A stretch of 64,000 nt of DNA from Luteimonas sp. MC1572 (GCF_016615815.1 NZ_CP067112.1:930001-994000); one strand, 5' to 3'. Shown: positions 7,782-16,873, counted from the stretch's first letter. The notes: a model not told the origin generated them from the sequence alone. Translations and numbers: made by a program.

Positions 7782-9453
7782 AGCCGCCGTGCAGCCCGTG
7801 CTGGTGTTCGCGCCCACCGGGCGCGACGCGGGCGCCGCCGCCGACCTGCTGCAACGCGCGGGTATCCCCACGCGCATCTGCGCCGACTACGCGACGCTCG
7901 TCGCCGGGCTGGACTCGGCGGCGGCGGTGTTCGTAGCGGAGGAAGGCCTGATCGGGCAGCCACTGGACACGCTGGCCGACTGGGTCAAGCGCCAGCCGCC
8001 CTGGTCCGACCTGCCGTTCGTCATGCTCACCAGCCAGCGTGGCCATCCGAAGGTGGGTGCGTGGCGCCAGGAGCAGGTCGAACGCCTTGGCAACGTGGCG
8101 CTGATCGAACGGCCGGTGCAGCCCATCACCCTGGTGAGCGTGATGCAGTCCGCGTTGCGCGCGCGCAAGCGCCAGCAGGAGGTCCGCGCGCTGCTTGAAG
8201 CACGCGAGGCGGCTGCGGCAAACCTCGAAGAACAGGTGCAGGACCGCACGGCCGAGTTGCTCCACCTCAACGCGCGCCTGCGCGACGAAATGACCGAGCG
8301 CGCGCGCGTCGAGGAGTCGCTGCGGCATGCGCAGAAGATGGAAGCGCTGGGCCAGCTGACCGGCGGCGTGGCGCACGATTTCAACAACCTGCTGATGGTG
8401 ATCACCGCCGGCCTGGACATGCTGGAACTGCAGCAGGATCCGGCACGCCGGCAACGCTTCATGGTGGCCATGCGCCACGCGTCCAGGCGCGGCGCAGCGC
8501 TGACGCGGCAGCTGCTGACGTTCTCGCGCAGCCATGCGCTGCGGCCCGAGACCATCGATCTGGCGAAGCTGATCGGCAACATGCGCGAGCTGCTCGACCG
8601 CAGCCTGCGCGGCGATGTCGACGTGGACGTGCAGCTGGCCGCGGACCTGTGGCCGGTGTTCGTCGACGCCGGCGAGTTCGAGCTGGCCATCCTCAACCTG
8701 GCGGTCAACGCGCGCGATGCGATGGACGGCAGCGGCCGGATCACCATTGCCGGCCACAACGTGGTGGAACACGACGACGACGGCGTTGCGACGGAGCTGG
8801 TGCGCCTGGTGGTGCGCGACAGCGGCGCCGGCATGTCGGAGGCGGTCAAGGCGCGCGTGTTCGAACCGTTCTTCACCACCAAGGACGTCGGCAAGGGGTC
8901 CGGGCTCGGGCTTGCCCAGGTCTACGGCGTTGCCAAGCAGTCGGGTGGGCGGGTGAGCATCGATTCGGCGGTCGGGCAGGGCACCGCGATCACGCTGCTG
9001 CTGCCCAGGTCGCGGCAGCCCGCGACGGCGGACGCCGCCCACGTGCCGGAAACGGACAGCTCCGCATCGGCACCCGACCTCTGCGTGCTGCTGGTGGAGG
9101 ACGATGCAGAGGTAGCCACGCTGGTCGAGGAGATGCTGCGCGTCATCGGTTACGACGTGGTGCACGCGCTGAGCGCGAAGGCGGCGCTGGGTGCGCTCGC
9201 CGACAGGCGCAGGATCGACCTGGTGTTCTCGGACATCATGATGCCCGGGGGCACCAACGGCATCGAACTGGCGCGGGAAGTACGCCGTCGCAGGCCCGAC
9301 CTGCCGGTGCTGCTGACCAGCGGATTCGCGGAATCCACCGGAACCGAGGCGCAGGCGCTGGATATCCCGGTGCTGCGCAAGCCCTACGCCATCGAAGAGC
9401 TGCGGGCCGCGGTGCGGCAGCAGCTGGGCGCGCTAGCGACACAGCACGCATAG
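7768..9453 (+). CDS. Hybrid histidine kinase coupled to the KaiC-like protein
   Basis: The protein has 561 residues from a GTG inside the end of the KaiC-like gene, which suggests translational coupling. In order it has a degenerate receiver-like domain (about 10-125) lacking the usual acidic cluster and phospho-Asp, a short coiled coil (140-195), HisKA with VAHDFNNLLMVI, HATPase with NLAVNARDA, DSGAGM and GSGLGLAQV, and a C-terminal receiver (about 435-550) with VEDDAE and phospho-Asp in VFSDIMMPGG. The HDFNN box places it in the HisKA family typical of PAS-type hybrid kinases. It is cytosolic. The degenerate front domain may dock on the KaiC-like ATPase; this is inference. It converges with the receiver gene at 9465, only 11 bases away. 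Confidence 0.88.
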   Translation: MAPTEAAVQPVLVFAPTGRDAGAAADLLQRAGIPTRICADYATLVAGLDSAAAVFVAEEGLIGQPLDTLADWVKRQPPWSDLPFVMLTSQRGHPKVGAWRQEQVERLGNVALIERPVQPITLVSVMQSALRARKRQQEVRALLEAREAAAANLEEQVQDRTAELLHLNARLRDEMTERARVEESLRHAQKMEALGQLTGGVAHDFNNLLMVITAGLDMLELQQDPARRQRFMVAMRHASRRGAALTRQLLTFSRSHALRPETIDLAKLIGNMRELLDRSLRGDVDVDVQLAADLWPVFVDAGEFELAILNLAVNARDAMDGSGRITIAGHNVVEHDDDGVATELVRLVVRDSGAGMSEAVKARVFEPFFTTKDVGKGSGLGLAQVYGVAKQSGGRVSIDSAVGQGTAITLLLPRSRQPATADAAHVPETDSSASAPDLCVLLVEDDAEVATLVEEMLRVIGYDVVHALSAKAALGALADRRRIDLVFSDIMMPGGTNGIELAREVRRRRPDLPVLLTSGFAESTGTEAQALDIPVLRKPYAIEELRAAVRQQLGALATQHA

Positions 9454-9464
9454 GAAGCGCCGGG

Positions 9465-9824
9465 TCAGGCCTCCTCATCCTGCAGCACGCCGAGCAGCTG
9501 GTGGATGCGATACGGTTTGGGCAGGAAGCGCGTGCCTTCGGGTATCTGCGGGAGCTGCGAGCGCTGGTAGCCGGACACCAGCACAAGCCTGGCGAGGGGC
9601 TGCACCTTGGCCGCTTCCGCCGCCACATCCAGGCCGGAAATGCCGTGGGGCATGCTGACGTCGGTGACCACGTGGTCGAAGCGCGATTCGCCGTTGAGCT
9701 CCGCGATCGCCTCCTTGCCGTTCGACGCGGTGGTGACTTCGTAGCCGAGGTCGGAGAGTGCATCGCAGATGAGGAAGCGCAGGTCGTCTTCGTCTTCGAC
9801 AAGCAGCAGGCGGGATGGAGGCAT
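9465..9824 (-). CDS. Single-domain response regulator (receiver only)
   Basis: The protein has 119 residues, all of it one CheY-like receiver: VEDEDD acidic cluster, phospho-Asp in HVVTDVSMP, Ser in LVSGYQ and Lys in FLPKPYR. There is no output domain, so it must act by protein contact or phosphotransfer. Its ATG overlaps the stop of the PAS kinase by one base (ATGA), so the kinase is its likely partner. The LVSGYQ and FLPKPY loops resemble the receiver at the end of the convergent hybrid kinase (LLTSGFA, LRKPYA), so cross-talk is possible. Confidence 0.88.
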   Translation of the reverse strand: MPPSRLLLVEDEDDLRFLICDALSDLGYEVTTASNGKEAIAELNGESRFDHVVTDVSMPHGISGLDVAAEAAKVQPLARLVLVSGYQRSQLPQIPEGTRFLPKPYRIHQLLGVLQDEEA

Positions 9825-10975
9825 CAGGGGTTCTCGCAGACAGGAAGGCAGATGCAGACAGTGGTGCCGCCGCCGGGCGGGCTGTGCAATTCGGTGAAGC
9901 CACCGGACTGCGATGCGAAGCCGAACACCTGGCTCAGCCCGAGGCCACTGCCGCGACCCACGTCCTTGGTGGTGAAGAACGGTTCGAACACACGGGCCTG
10001 GTGCTCGGCAGGTATGCCGGGCCCGTTGTCGGTGACTTCGGTGCAGATGTACGGGCGCTCCACCTGTGGTGGCTCCTGCGGAAGCCGGGTGTGCCTGAGG
10101 AAGGTGCGGATGCTGATGCGTCCGCCGTCCGGCAGCGAGTCGCGGCTGTTGCTCACCAGGTTGAGGATCGCCGCCTCGAACTGGCCGCGGTCGATGGCCA
10201 CCTGCGGCAGGTCCGCCGCCAGGTCCATGTGGAAGTCCACCTGGTCGGCGGCCGCCCTGCGCAGCAGGTCGCGGTTGTCGAGGATCAGGTCGTTGAGGTT
10301 GATGGTCTCGGCCATCAGCGCCTGGCCACGCCCGAAGGTCAGCAGTTGCCGGGTGAGCAGCACGCCGCGGTCGGCCGCGCGCATGGCCGTTTCCAGCACG
10401 CGCGCGATCTTCTTGTCCTCGGTCCTGCCGCCAATGACGTCCAGGCTGTTGATGACCACCGTCAGCAGGTTGTTGAAGTCGTGGGCCAGGCCGAGCGTCA
10501 GCAGGCCGATGGCTTCCATCTTCTGCGCCTGGAACAGGGCGACATGGGTGGCCTGGAGTTGCTGTTCTGCTTCGTGCCTTTCCGTGATGTCGCGGGTGAT
10601 CTTGGCGAAGCCGATCAGCCGGCCTTCGTTCCAGATCGGATCGATGACCACGCTGGCCAGGAAACGGCTGCCGTCGCGGCGCACGCGCCAGCCATCTGCG
10701 GAAAAGCGCCCCTCGGTTTCAGCGGTGCGCAGGTTGCGCATCGGAACACCCTCGCGCACATCGTCCGGCGTGTAGAAGCGCGAGAAGTGCGTGCCGATGA
10801 CTTCGTCCGCCTGGTAGCCCTTGATGCGGGTGCCGCCGGGGTTCCACGTGCGCACATAGCCCTCGGCGTCGAGCATGTAGATCGCGTAGTCGATCACCGA
10901 ATTCAGCAGCATCGCGAACTGGCGCGGTTCATCCGCCAGGTCGACGGGTGGCGCGGGCGACTGGTTGGACGACAT
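9824..10975 (-). CDS. PAS-domain sensor histidine kinase
   Basis: The protein has 383 residues from an ATG preceded by AGGGGGAATCC. A PAS domain (about residues 18-130) carries YAIYMLDAEGYVRTWNPG and the tail segment GFAKITRDITERHEAEQQ. HisKA has LAHDFNNLLTVV and HATPase has NLVSNSRDSL, DNGPGI and GSGLGLSQV. There is no membrane segment, so it is a soluble sensor, and any ligand or cofactor of the PAS domain is unknown. It is followed with a one-base overlap by a lone receiver. The kinase core closely resembles that of the KaiC-associated kinase (FEPFFTTKDVG and GSGLGL in both), which suggests the two arose by duplication. Confidence 0.9.
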   Translation of the reverse strand: MSSNQSPAPPVDLADEPRQFAMLLNSVIDYAIYMLDAEGYVRTWNPGGTRIKGYQADEVIGTHFSRFYTPDDVREGVPMRNLRTAETEGRFSADGWRVRRDGSRFLASVVIDPIWNEGRLIGFAKITRDITERHEAEQQLQATHVALFQAQKMEAIGLLTLGLAHDFNNLLTVVINSLDVIGGRTEDKKIARVLETAMRAADRGVLLTRQLLTFGRGQALMAETINLNDLILDNRDLLRRAAADQVDFHMDLAADLPQVAIDRGQFEAAILNLVSNSRDSLPDGGRISIRTFLRHTRLPQEPPQVERPYICTEVTDNGPGIPAEHQARVFEPFFTTKDVGRGSGLGLSQVFGFASQSGGFTELHSPPGGGTTVCICLPVCENP

Positions 10976-11013
10976 GGATTCCCCCTGAACTGACCGCGCA
11001 CGTTAGGTTTTGG

Positions 11014-11025
11014 CGCGTTAACGCG
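11014..11025. promoter_or_regulatory. 12-base palindrome in the divergent region
   Basis: CGCGTTAACGCG is a perfect palindrome in the 155-base gap between the PAS kinase (minus) and the host-attachment-type gene (plus). Its place, 39 bases before the kinase start, fits an operator or other protein-binding site. No promoter hexamers around it are convincing. Confidence 0.3.
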
Positions 11026-11130
11026 GCGTCACATCCTGCGCTGGCGCCCCGGTGCGTGCCCTGCGCACGGGTCACGCTGTGTTGATCGGCATTGCCTGAA
11101 GGTGGGGCCACCCCTTGAACGGAGCCCTCC

Positions 11131-11532
11131 ATGACCCTGATCCCCGCAGACACACTGGTTGTCGTTGCCGACGGCGCAGGCGCGCGCGTGTTCCTCAATC
11201 GTGGCGATGAACGCGCGCCCGCGCTGCATCAGTTTGAAATGCTGGAGCTGATGAACATGGATGACGACGGGCCGTCGGGCAGCATGCCGCACGAGTCCAC
11301 CGCAAGCCAGGTCGACGAGGCCACGTTCACCAAGCAGCTGGCATTGGCCCTCAACGAGGCCGCGCTGAAGCAGCAGTTCGAGCACCTCGTGCTGATCGCC
11401 GATCCAGGCACGCTCGGGCGCATCCGCCCGCTGCTCCACAAGGAGGTGCAGCAGCGCCTCATCGCCGAGATCGGCAAGACGCTCACCAATTCGCCGCTGG
11501 CAGACATCGAGCGCGCGCTGCGGGCGCAGTGA
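11131..11532 (+). CDS. Host-attachment-protein family (baeRF-like) protein
   Basis: The protein has 133 residues, ATG preceded by CGGAG. It matches the small family named after an Agrobacterium host attachment protein: TLVVVADGAGARVFLN at the start (the usual opening for this fold), a central HESTASQVDEATF loop, LVLIADPGTLGRIRPLL, and a C-terminal IGKTLTNSPLADIERAL helix. Structurally the family resembles release-factor / archaeal eRF1 domain-2-like folds. The name is historical and does not prove a role in attachment. There is no signal peptide. It stands alone and converges on the unknown gene at 11537. Confidence 0.82.
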   Translation: MTLIPADTLVVVADGAGARVFLNRGDERAPALHQFEMLELMNMDDDGPSGSMPHESTASQVDEATFTKQLALALNEAALKQQFEHLVLIADPGTLGRIRPLLHKEVQQRLIAEIGKTLTNSPLADIERALRAQ

Positions 11533-11536
11533 GGCG

Positions 11537-12205
11537 CTATCGCGTGGCGCGAAGCCCGAATGCGTGGCAGGTGTCCAACTCGGCGGCGACGTGCGCGGCG
11601 CGGCGCGCGGGCAGCGTGCGCTGGGCGTGCCATTCCGGCAGCGCACTCCCGTCGGGCCCGATGCCGATACCTCCTTCCCAGTACGCGATGTACGCCGCGC
11701 CCTCGATGCCCGCAAAGCGCTGCCCCACGCCGGCAGCGGCGTCCAGTGCGCGTTGCCAGCCGTTGCCGGCCGCGAACGCGAGCAGCAGGCCGGCGGCGCG
11801 CGCATCGAGCGGGCGATAGGCCGCAACGCGCAGCCTGCCGTCGCTGCGCGGCGTGAGTGCGGCGAGCAGTGAATCACCGCGCTGCACGGTCACGACCGGG
11901 CCATCCAGGTCCACGGGGCCCACTTCGAGCCACCAGTGGTCGCCGGCGGCGATGGTCACGTCACCTCCGTCATCCGCTGCGAGCAGCTCGGCGAGCCGTG
12001 CCATGGCGGGCTCAAGGCGGTCGTGGTTGGCGTTGGCGTGCGCCGCGCGCAGCTGCAGGCCGTGCAGCATGTCGGCCAGCGGCAGCGCGCCGTCGTTGGC
12101 CACCGCCGCCTTGAACGCAGGCAGCGCGACCGGGTAGGGAATGGCGGGAAGGCCGAGGCCGCGGAGGGCATCGGCCCGGGGATGGAGTTCGATCATCGGT
12201 TGCAT
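11537..12205 (-). CDS. Hypothetical protein
   Basis: The protein has 222 residues from ATG 12205 (or ATG 12196, MIELHPRAD). I do not recognise a family. The sequence looks genuine, with mixed composition and aromatic clusters (GDHWWLEVGPVDL, AYIAYWEGGIGIGPDG, PEWHAQRTLP). It has no signal peptide, membrane helix or catalytic motif that I can name. Alternating strands and Gly turns in the second half suggest a mostly beta fold. It ends four bases from the host-attachment-type gene in convergent orientation and is divergent from the copper module, so it shares no operon. Confidence 0.6.
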   Translation of the reverse strand: MQPMIELHPRADALRGLGLPAIPYPVALPAFKAAVANDGALPLADMLHGLQLRAAHANANHDRLEPAMARLAELLAADDGGDVTIAAGDHWWLEVGPVDLDGPVVTVQRGDSLLAALTPRSDGRLRVAAYRPLDARAAGLLLAFAAGNGWQRALDAAAGVGQRFAGIEGAAYIAYWEGGIGIGPDGSALPEWHAQRTLPARRAAHVAAELDTCHAFGLRATR

Positions 12206-12324
12206 GGCGCCTATTGTCGGCGGCGTCGTCGCATGCGGTGTGACTGGGCGATGACCCCTTCGTGCAATGCGTGCTCCGCGCGCCTTGCGCCGTGCACGAA
12301 TGTGCGGACCGCGATGCACGCCCT

Positions 12325-12364
12325 TGACCTGGGTCAGGGTTGCCGGTGGCGTGCCGCGGATAAT
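12325..12364 (+). promoter_or_regulatory. Candidate operator and -10 box for the copper module
   Basis: An inverted repeat TGACC-TG-GGTCA lies at 12325-12336, and GATAAT at 12359-12364 matches five of six bases of a -10 box. That would put the transcript start only a few bases before the ATG at 12375. No -35 element is recognisable at normal spacing, so the dyad may be an activator site. Copper control is a guess from the genes downstream. Confidence 0.3.
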
Positions 12365-12374
12365 CATCACCATC

Positions 12375-12773
12375 ATGAAGCGTCGCGCAGTGCAGCCCTG
12401 GATGGCCCGGTTCGGACTGGCGGCAGCGCTGTTGTTGCTGCTCGTGCCCACGACGGGACGCCTGCTGCAGGCAGCGGCAAACGGCGCAACAGGCCGCGCC
12501 GCGGAGCACGCCGCACACGATGCGCATCGCCACGCGGCAGGCGCGCAGCACCGCGCGCGAGGCGACCAGGGTGACGCTCCCGCGCTCCCGGCGGCCGACA
12601 ACCAGGACTGCGACTACTGCACGCTGCTGGCATCGATTGCCGTCCTGTCGCATGCAGGCCTGCCTGCGACAACCGCCGTGGCAGCCGAGGCTGCCCGGCC
12701 GCGCAGCACGTTGCGGTTGCGCTGGCTGCATCCCAACGGACTCGGCTCGCGCGGCCCGCCGCTCCACGGCTGA
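12375..12773 (+). CDS. DUF2946 family protein, copper-associated
   Basis: The protein has 132 residues. It has an N-terminal hydrophobic helix (residues 12-27, FGLAAALLLLLVP), then a His-rich stretch (AEHAAHDAHRHAAGAQHRA), then the family mark CDYCTLLAS, in which two Cys two residues apart could bind metal. DUF2946 proteins are often found beside TonB-dependent copper receptors, as here (next gene 70 bases downstream, same strand). The His and Cys clusters suggest periplasmic Cu(I)/Cu(II) binding, anchored or exported by the N-terminal helix. The copper role is supported by family context and composition, without direct proof. Confidence 0.75.
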   Translation: MKRRAVQPWMARFGLAAALLLLLVPTTGRLLQAAANGATGRAAEHAAHDAHRHAAGAQHRARGDQGDAPALPAADNQDCDYCTLLASIAVLSHAGLPATTAVAAEAARPRSTLRLRWLHPNGLGSRGPPLHG

Positions 12774-12843
12774 TCGTCGCCCCCGCGCGCCGGCGCAGGC
12801 CGCGCCGCGCATCTGAAGCCTGCTGTTTCCATGGAATCCTGCC

Positions 12844-14934
12844 ATGACGATCCCCTGTTGCCGTGTGGTCCGTCCCTGCTGCCTGTTCGTGGCCATCGCG
12901 GCCGCGCTGGCCAGCCCCGCGCTCCTTGCCAGTCCCGACCAGTCGGCGGATACGCCGCGCACGGTCGACTTCGATGCCGTCGTCGTCACCGCCGCCGCGC
13001 CGGTGTCCGCGCTGACCTATGAAACCGATCCCGGCATCCCGCGCCAGCCGATCCCGGCCAGCGACGGCGCCGATTACCTCAAGACCATTCCCGGCTTCAC
13101 CGCGGTGCGAAACGGCGGCAGCAACGGCGACCCGGTGCTGCGCGGCATGTTCGGTTCGCGCCTGAACCTGCTGACCAACGACGGCGCGATGCACGGCGCG
13201 TGCCCGTCGCGCATGGACAACGCCATGTCGTACATCGCGCCCGACACCTACGACCGGCTGGTGGTCACCAAGGGACCGCAGACCGTGCTGTGGGGGCCGG
13301 GCGCGTCGGCGGGCACGGTGCGTTTCGAGCGCGACCGCGAGCACTTCACCGATCCGGCGCTCAAGGTGTCGGCCAGTGCGCTGGGCGGCAGCTTCGGACG
13401 CAACGACCAGGTGCTGGATGCCCTGTACGGTGCGCGCCCCGGCTATGCGCGGCTGACCGCCAACCGCTCCGAGTCGGGTGATTACCGGGATGGCGACGGG
13501 CGCACGGTCGGCTCGGCCTGGAAGAAGTGGAACACCGACGTGGCATTCGGCTGGACGCCGGACGAGGTCACGTTGCTCGAGCTCGGCGTGGGCACGGGCG
13601 ACGGCCAGGCGCGCTACGCGACGCGCGGCATGGATGGCGCCCGCTTCAGGCGCAACAACTACAACCTGCGCTTCGAGAAGGCCGACATCGGCGAACGACT
13701 CGCGAAGCTCGAGGCGACCGCATTCCGCAACAGCGCCGACCATGTGATGGACAACTACAGTCTGCGCGAGCCCAATCCGGATGGCCCGATGCCGATGGCG
13801 ATGGCGTCCAACGTGGAGCGCCGGACCCAAGGCGGTCGCGTGGCGGCGACCTGGCGCGGCGACAGCTTCGAGCTGGTCACCGGCATGGACCTGCAGGACA
13901 GCCGCCACCGGCGCCGCAGCGCGATAGGGCGCGGCACCTATGCCACCCGGCCCTGGATGACGGACGCGCGCTTCGAAGGGCTGGGCGCGTTTGCCGAAGG
14001 CACGCTGTTCCAGGGCGATCGCAGCCGCTGGGTGGCAGGCGCGCGCATCGACCGCTCCGAAGCCACCGACGAACGTGCCACGGTGTCCGGCGGGCACGGC
14101 GGCATGGCGATGCCCAACCCGACTGCCGGACAGACCCGCAGCGAGGCGCTGAAGGCGGGATTCCTGCGCTTCGAGCACGACGTGGCGGACGCGCCGGTGA
14201 CGTGGTTCGCCGGGCTGGGCCATACCGGACGCATGCCCGACTACTGGGAGCTGTTCTCCGCGGACATGGGGCCGATGGGCGCGGCCAACGCCTTTGCCGT
14301 CGTGGACACGGAGAAGACCACGCAGCTCGACGCCGGCCTGCAGTACCGCGGCAAGGTGCTGCACGCCTGGGTGTCGGCCTATGCCGGGCGCGTCGACGAC
14401 TTCATCCAGTTCCGCTACCTCAGCGGCGGCATGCACGACGGCATGAGCCGGGTGTCCAACATCACGGCCGACATCCGTGGCGCGGAGCTGGGCGTGGAGT
14501 ATCGGCCGCTCGCGGAATGGACGTTCGGCGGCAGCCTCGCCCATGCGCGCGGCGAGGACCGCGACAGCGGCCGTCCGCTGCCGCAGATGCCGCCGCTGGA
14601 GGCGCGCGCCAGCGTGGCCTGGGACAACGGCGCGTGGTCGGCCGGCGCGCTGCTGCGCGCCGTCGACGGCCAGGACCGCGTGGCACCCGGTTACGGCAAC
14701 GTGGTCGGCCAGGACTTCGACGCCAGCAGCGGCTTCGCCACGCTCGCGCTCAATGCCGGGTACCGCTTCAGTGCCAGCCTGCAGCTCACTGCCGGCGTGG
14801 ACAATGCCTTCGACCGCGCCTTCAGCGAGCACCTGAACCTCGCCGGCAACGCGGACTTCGGCTACCCGGCGGATCCGGTGCGCATCAGCGAGCCGGGGCG
14901 CACCGCGTGGGTGCGCGTGGACTACCGCTACTAG
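12844..14934 (+). CDS. TonB-dependent copper receptor (OprC/NosA family)
   Basis: The protein has 696 residues, including a signal peptide (residues 1-29, FVAIAAALASPALLA). The plug (about 50-190) has the OprC/NosA marks GACPSRMDNAMSYI and VTKGPQTVLWGPGASAGTV; the CPSRMD segment is the copper-binding loop of the family. The barrel (190-696) ends in the aromatic WVRVDYRY, as expected for BamA recognition. Met-rich loops (PMPMAMASN, GGMAMPN) could add copper contacts. It imports copper or a copper complex across the outer membrane using TonB energy. Together with the upstream DUF2946 gene it forms a two-gene copper uptake module. Length matches the family. Confidence 0.92.
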   Translation: MTIPCCRVVRPCCLFVAIAAALASPALLASPDQSADTPRTVDFDAVVVTAAAPVSALTYETDPGIPRQPIPASDGADYLKTIPGFTAVRNGGSNGDPVLRGMFGSRLNLLTNDGAMHGACPSRMDNAMSYIAPDTYDRLVVTKGPQTVLWGPGASAGTVRFERDREHFTDPALKVSASALGGSFGRNDQVLDALYGARPGYARLTANRSESGDYRDGDGRTVGSAWKKWNTDVAFGWTPDEVTLLELGVGTGDGQARYATRGMDGARFRRNNYNLRFEKADIGERLAKLEATAFRNSADHVMDNYSLREPNPDGPMPMAMASNVERRTQGGRVAATWRGDSFELVTGMDLQDSRHRRRSAIGRGTYATRPWMTDARFEGLGAFAEGTLFQGDRSRWVAGARIDRSEATDERATVSGGHGGMAMPNPTAGQTRSEALKAGFLRFEHDVADAPVTWFAGLGHTGRMPDYWELFSADMGPMGAANAFAVVDTEKTTQLDAGLQYRGKVLHAWVSAYAGRVDDFIQFRYLSGGMHDGMSRVSNITADIRGAELGVEYRPLAEWTFGGSLAHARGEDRDSGRPLPQMPPLEARASVAWDNGAWSAGALLRAVDGQDRVAPGYGNVVGQDFDASSGFATLALNAGYRFSASLQLTAGVDNAFDRAFSEHLNLAGNADFGYPADPVRISEPGRTAWVRVDYRY

Positions 14935-15045
14935 GGGGCGATTTCGAACTTTCCATACGCAAGCGGACGGAGTTTTCTTGACCGCAGTCAGCGAGACATC
15001 CGTGCAGTAAGGCAAACTACATGGTTTCCCCACACGGTCCAGTCC

Positions 15046-15561
15046 ATGTCACGGCCTGCTTCACTCGATAAATCCCAGTTGCTCGAATGCGCCCGCGGTG
15101 AAATGTTCGGCCCCGGCAATGCGCGCCTCCCTTCGCCGCCGATGCTGATGTTCGATCGCATCACGCACATCAGTGACACCGGTGGTGGCTTCGGCAAGGG
15201 CCAGATCGTCGCGGAGCTCGACATCAGCCCCGACCTCTGGTTCTTCGCCTGCCATTTCGAAGGCGACCCGGTGATGCCCGGCTGCCTGGGCCTGGACGCC
15301 ATGTGGCAGCTGGCCGGCTTCTACCTGCCGTGGCTCGGCGAGCCCGGCCGCGGCCGCGCGCTCGGCGTCGGCGGGGTGAAGTTCACCGGCCAGGTGCTGC
15401 CTACCGCCAAGGTGGTGCGCTACGAGATCGACGTGAAGCGCGTCATGCGTGGCCGCCTGGCGCTGGTCATCGCGGATGGCCGCACCTATGTCGACGACCG
15501 CCTGATCTATGAGGCCGACGGACTGCGCGTCGGCCTGTTCCAGTCCGTGGAGGGCTTCTGA
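15046..15561 (+). CDS. fabA: 3-hydroxydecanoyl-[ACP] dehydratase/isomerase
   Basis: The protein has 171 residues, the normal FabA length. It dehydrates 3-hydroxydecanoyl-ACP and isomerises trans-2 to cis-3-decenoyl-ACP, the branch point to unsaturated fatty acids. The hot-dog-fold active site is visible: the catalytic His in [14 protein letters not shown] and the Asp in [10 protein letters not shown]. The ATG at 15046 lacks a clear ribosome site. The stop overlaps the start of fabB (TGATG), the classic gammaproteobacterial fabAB arrangement. The 111 bases upstream contain TTGACC (14978-14983) but no matching -10 box, and I see no FabR- or FadR-like dyad. Confidence 0.96.
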   Translation: MSRPASLDKSQLLECARGEMFGPGNARLPSPPMLMFDRITHISDTGGGFGKGQIVAELDISPDLWFFACHFEGDPVMPGCLGLDAMWQLAGFYLPWLGEPGRGRALGVGGVKFTGQVLPTAKVVRYEIDVKRVMRGRLALVIADGRTYVDDRLIYEADGLRVGLFQSVEGF

Positions 15562-16781
15562 TGAAACGCGTGGTTGTTACCGGAATGGGCATCGTGTCGC
15601 CGCTTGGCAACGACAAGGAGACAGTGGCGTCCGCGCTGCGCGAGGGCCGCAGCGGCCTGCACGTGGTGCCGGAGCAGGTCGAGCTCGGCCTGCGCAGCCA
15701 TGTAGCCGGCACCTGCACGATCGACCTTGAAGCCGCGATCGACCGCAAGCTGCGGCGCTTCATGGGCGACGCGGCGGCGTATTCGTACGTGGCGATGCGC
15801 GATGCGATCGCCGATGCCGGCCTGTCGGACGAGGCGGTGCGCGATCCGCGCACGGGCCTGATCGCGGGCTCCGGCGGCGGTTCGCCGCAGTGGCAGATCG
15901 AAACCGGCGACCTGCTGCGCAACAAGGGCGTGCGCAAGATCGGTCCGTACATGGTGCCGCGCACGATGTGCTCGACGGTGTCGGCCAACCTGGCCACGGC
16001 GTTCGGCATCCGCGGCGTGAGCTACTCGCTGTCGGCGGCGTGCGCGACATCCGCGCACTGCATCGGCGCGGCGGCCGACATGATCCGCCACGGTGTGCAG
16101 GACGTGATGTTCGCCGGTGGCGGCGAGGAGCTGCACTGGGGCATGACCAGCCAGTTCGATGCCATGGGCGCGCTGTCCACGCACCACAACGAGGCGCCGG
16201 AGCAGGCGTCGCGTCCGTACGACGAGGCGCGCGACGGTTTCGTCATCGGTTCCGGCGCGGGCATGCTGGTGCTCGAGGATTACGAGCATGCGGTGGCGCG
16301 TGGTGCGCGGATCCATGCGGAGCTGGTCGGCTATGGCGTGACCTCCGACGGTGCCGACATGGTGGCGCCGAATGGCGAGGGCGCCGCGCGCTGCATGCGC
16401 ATGGCGATGGCGGGCCTGGACGGGCAGGGCGTGGGGACTATCGACTACCTCAACACGCACGGCACGTCGACGCCGCTGGGCGACATCGTGGAGCTGGAGG
16501 CGGTGCGCGCTGCGTTCGGCGATGCGGTTCCGCCGCTGTCGTCGACCAAGGCGCTGACGGGGCATTCGCTCGGCGCGGCCAGCGTGCACGAGGCGATCTA
16601 CAGCCTGCTGATGTTGCAGGGTGGCTTCGTGGCGGCTTCGGCCAACATCACGTCGCTGGATCCGCGCGCCGAGGGCTATCCGATCGTCCGCGAAACCCGC
16701 GATGCACCGTTGCGCACGGTGATGTCCAACAGCTTCGGCTTTGGTGGCACCAACGCGACCCTGGTGTTCCGGGCCGTCTGA
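15561..16781 (+). CDS. fabB: Beta-ketoacyl-ACP synthase I
   Basis: The protein has 406 residues. This condensing enzyme elongates acyl-ACP, including the cis-3-decenoyl-ACP made by FabA, with malonyl-ACP. The Cys-His-His triad is visible: nucleophile Cys in [10 protein letters not shown], His in [13 protein letters not shown], and His in [10 protein letters not shown], plus the C-terminal [12 protein letters not shown] glycine loop. It overlaps fabA by one base, so the two are translated together. Immediately after its stop begins the repeat-rich tract 16784-17216. Confidence 0.95.
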   Translation: MKRVVVTGMGIVSPLGNDKETVASALREGRSGLHVVPEQVELGLRSHVAGTCTIDLEAAIDRKLRRFMGDAAAYSYVAMRDAIADAGLSDEAVRDPRTGLIAGSGGGSPQWQIETGDLLRNKGVRKIGPYMVPRTMCSTVSANLATAFGIRGVSYSLSAACATSAHCIGAAADMIRHGVQDVMFAGGGEELHWGMTSQFDAMGALSTHHNEAPEQASRPYDEARDGFVIGSGAGMLVLEDYEHAVARGARIHAELVGYGVTSDGADMVAPNGEGAARCMRMAMAGLDGQGVGTIDYLNTHGTSTPLGDIVELEAVRAAFGDAVPPLSSTKALTGHSLGAASVHEAIYSLLMLQGGFVAASANITSLDPRAEGYPIVRETRDAPLRTVMSNSFGFGGTNATLVFRAV

Positions 16782-16783
16782 CC

Positions 16784-16873
16784 GGGCCTTCTCCTGGTTG
16801 GTCTTGGCGGAGGGTGTACGGGTACTCCGGGCCTTCTCTTGGTTGGCGGGTCCGGAGGGTGTACGGGTACTCC
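16784..16873 (+). repeat. Two tandem copies of a 45-base repeat
   Basis: Unit 1 (16784-16828) and unit 2 (16829-16873) abut and begin GGGCCTTCTC or GGGCCTTCTT, with the shared core GGAGGGTGTACGGGTACTCC at 16809-16828 and 16854-16873. They differ mainly in the TTGG-rich middle. The first unit begins three bases after the fabB stop. There is no coding sense in either strand: the translated products are low-complexity. Confidence 0.8.

Noticed and set aside
14978..14983. TTGACC upstream of fabA as a -35 box
   Set aside because: No acceptable -10 hexamer occurs 16 to 18 bases downstream.
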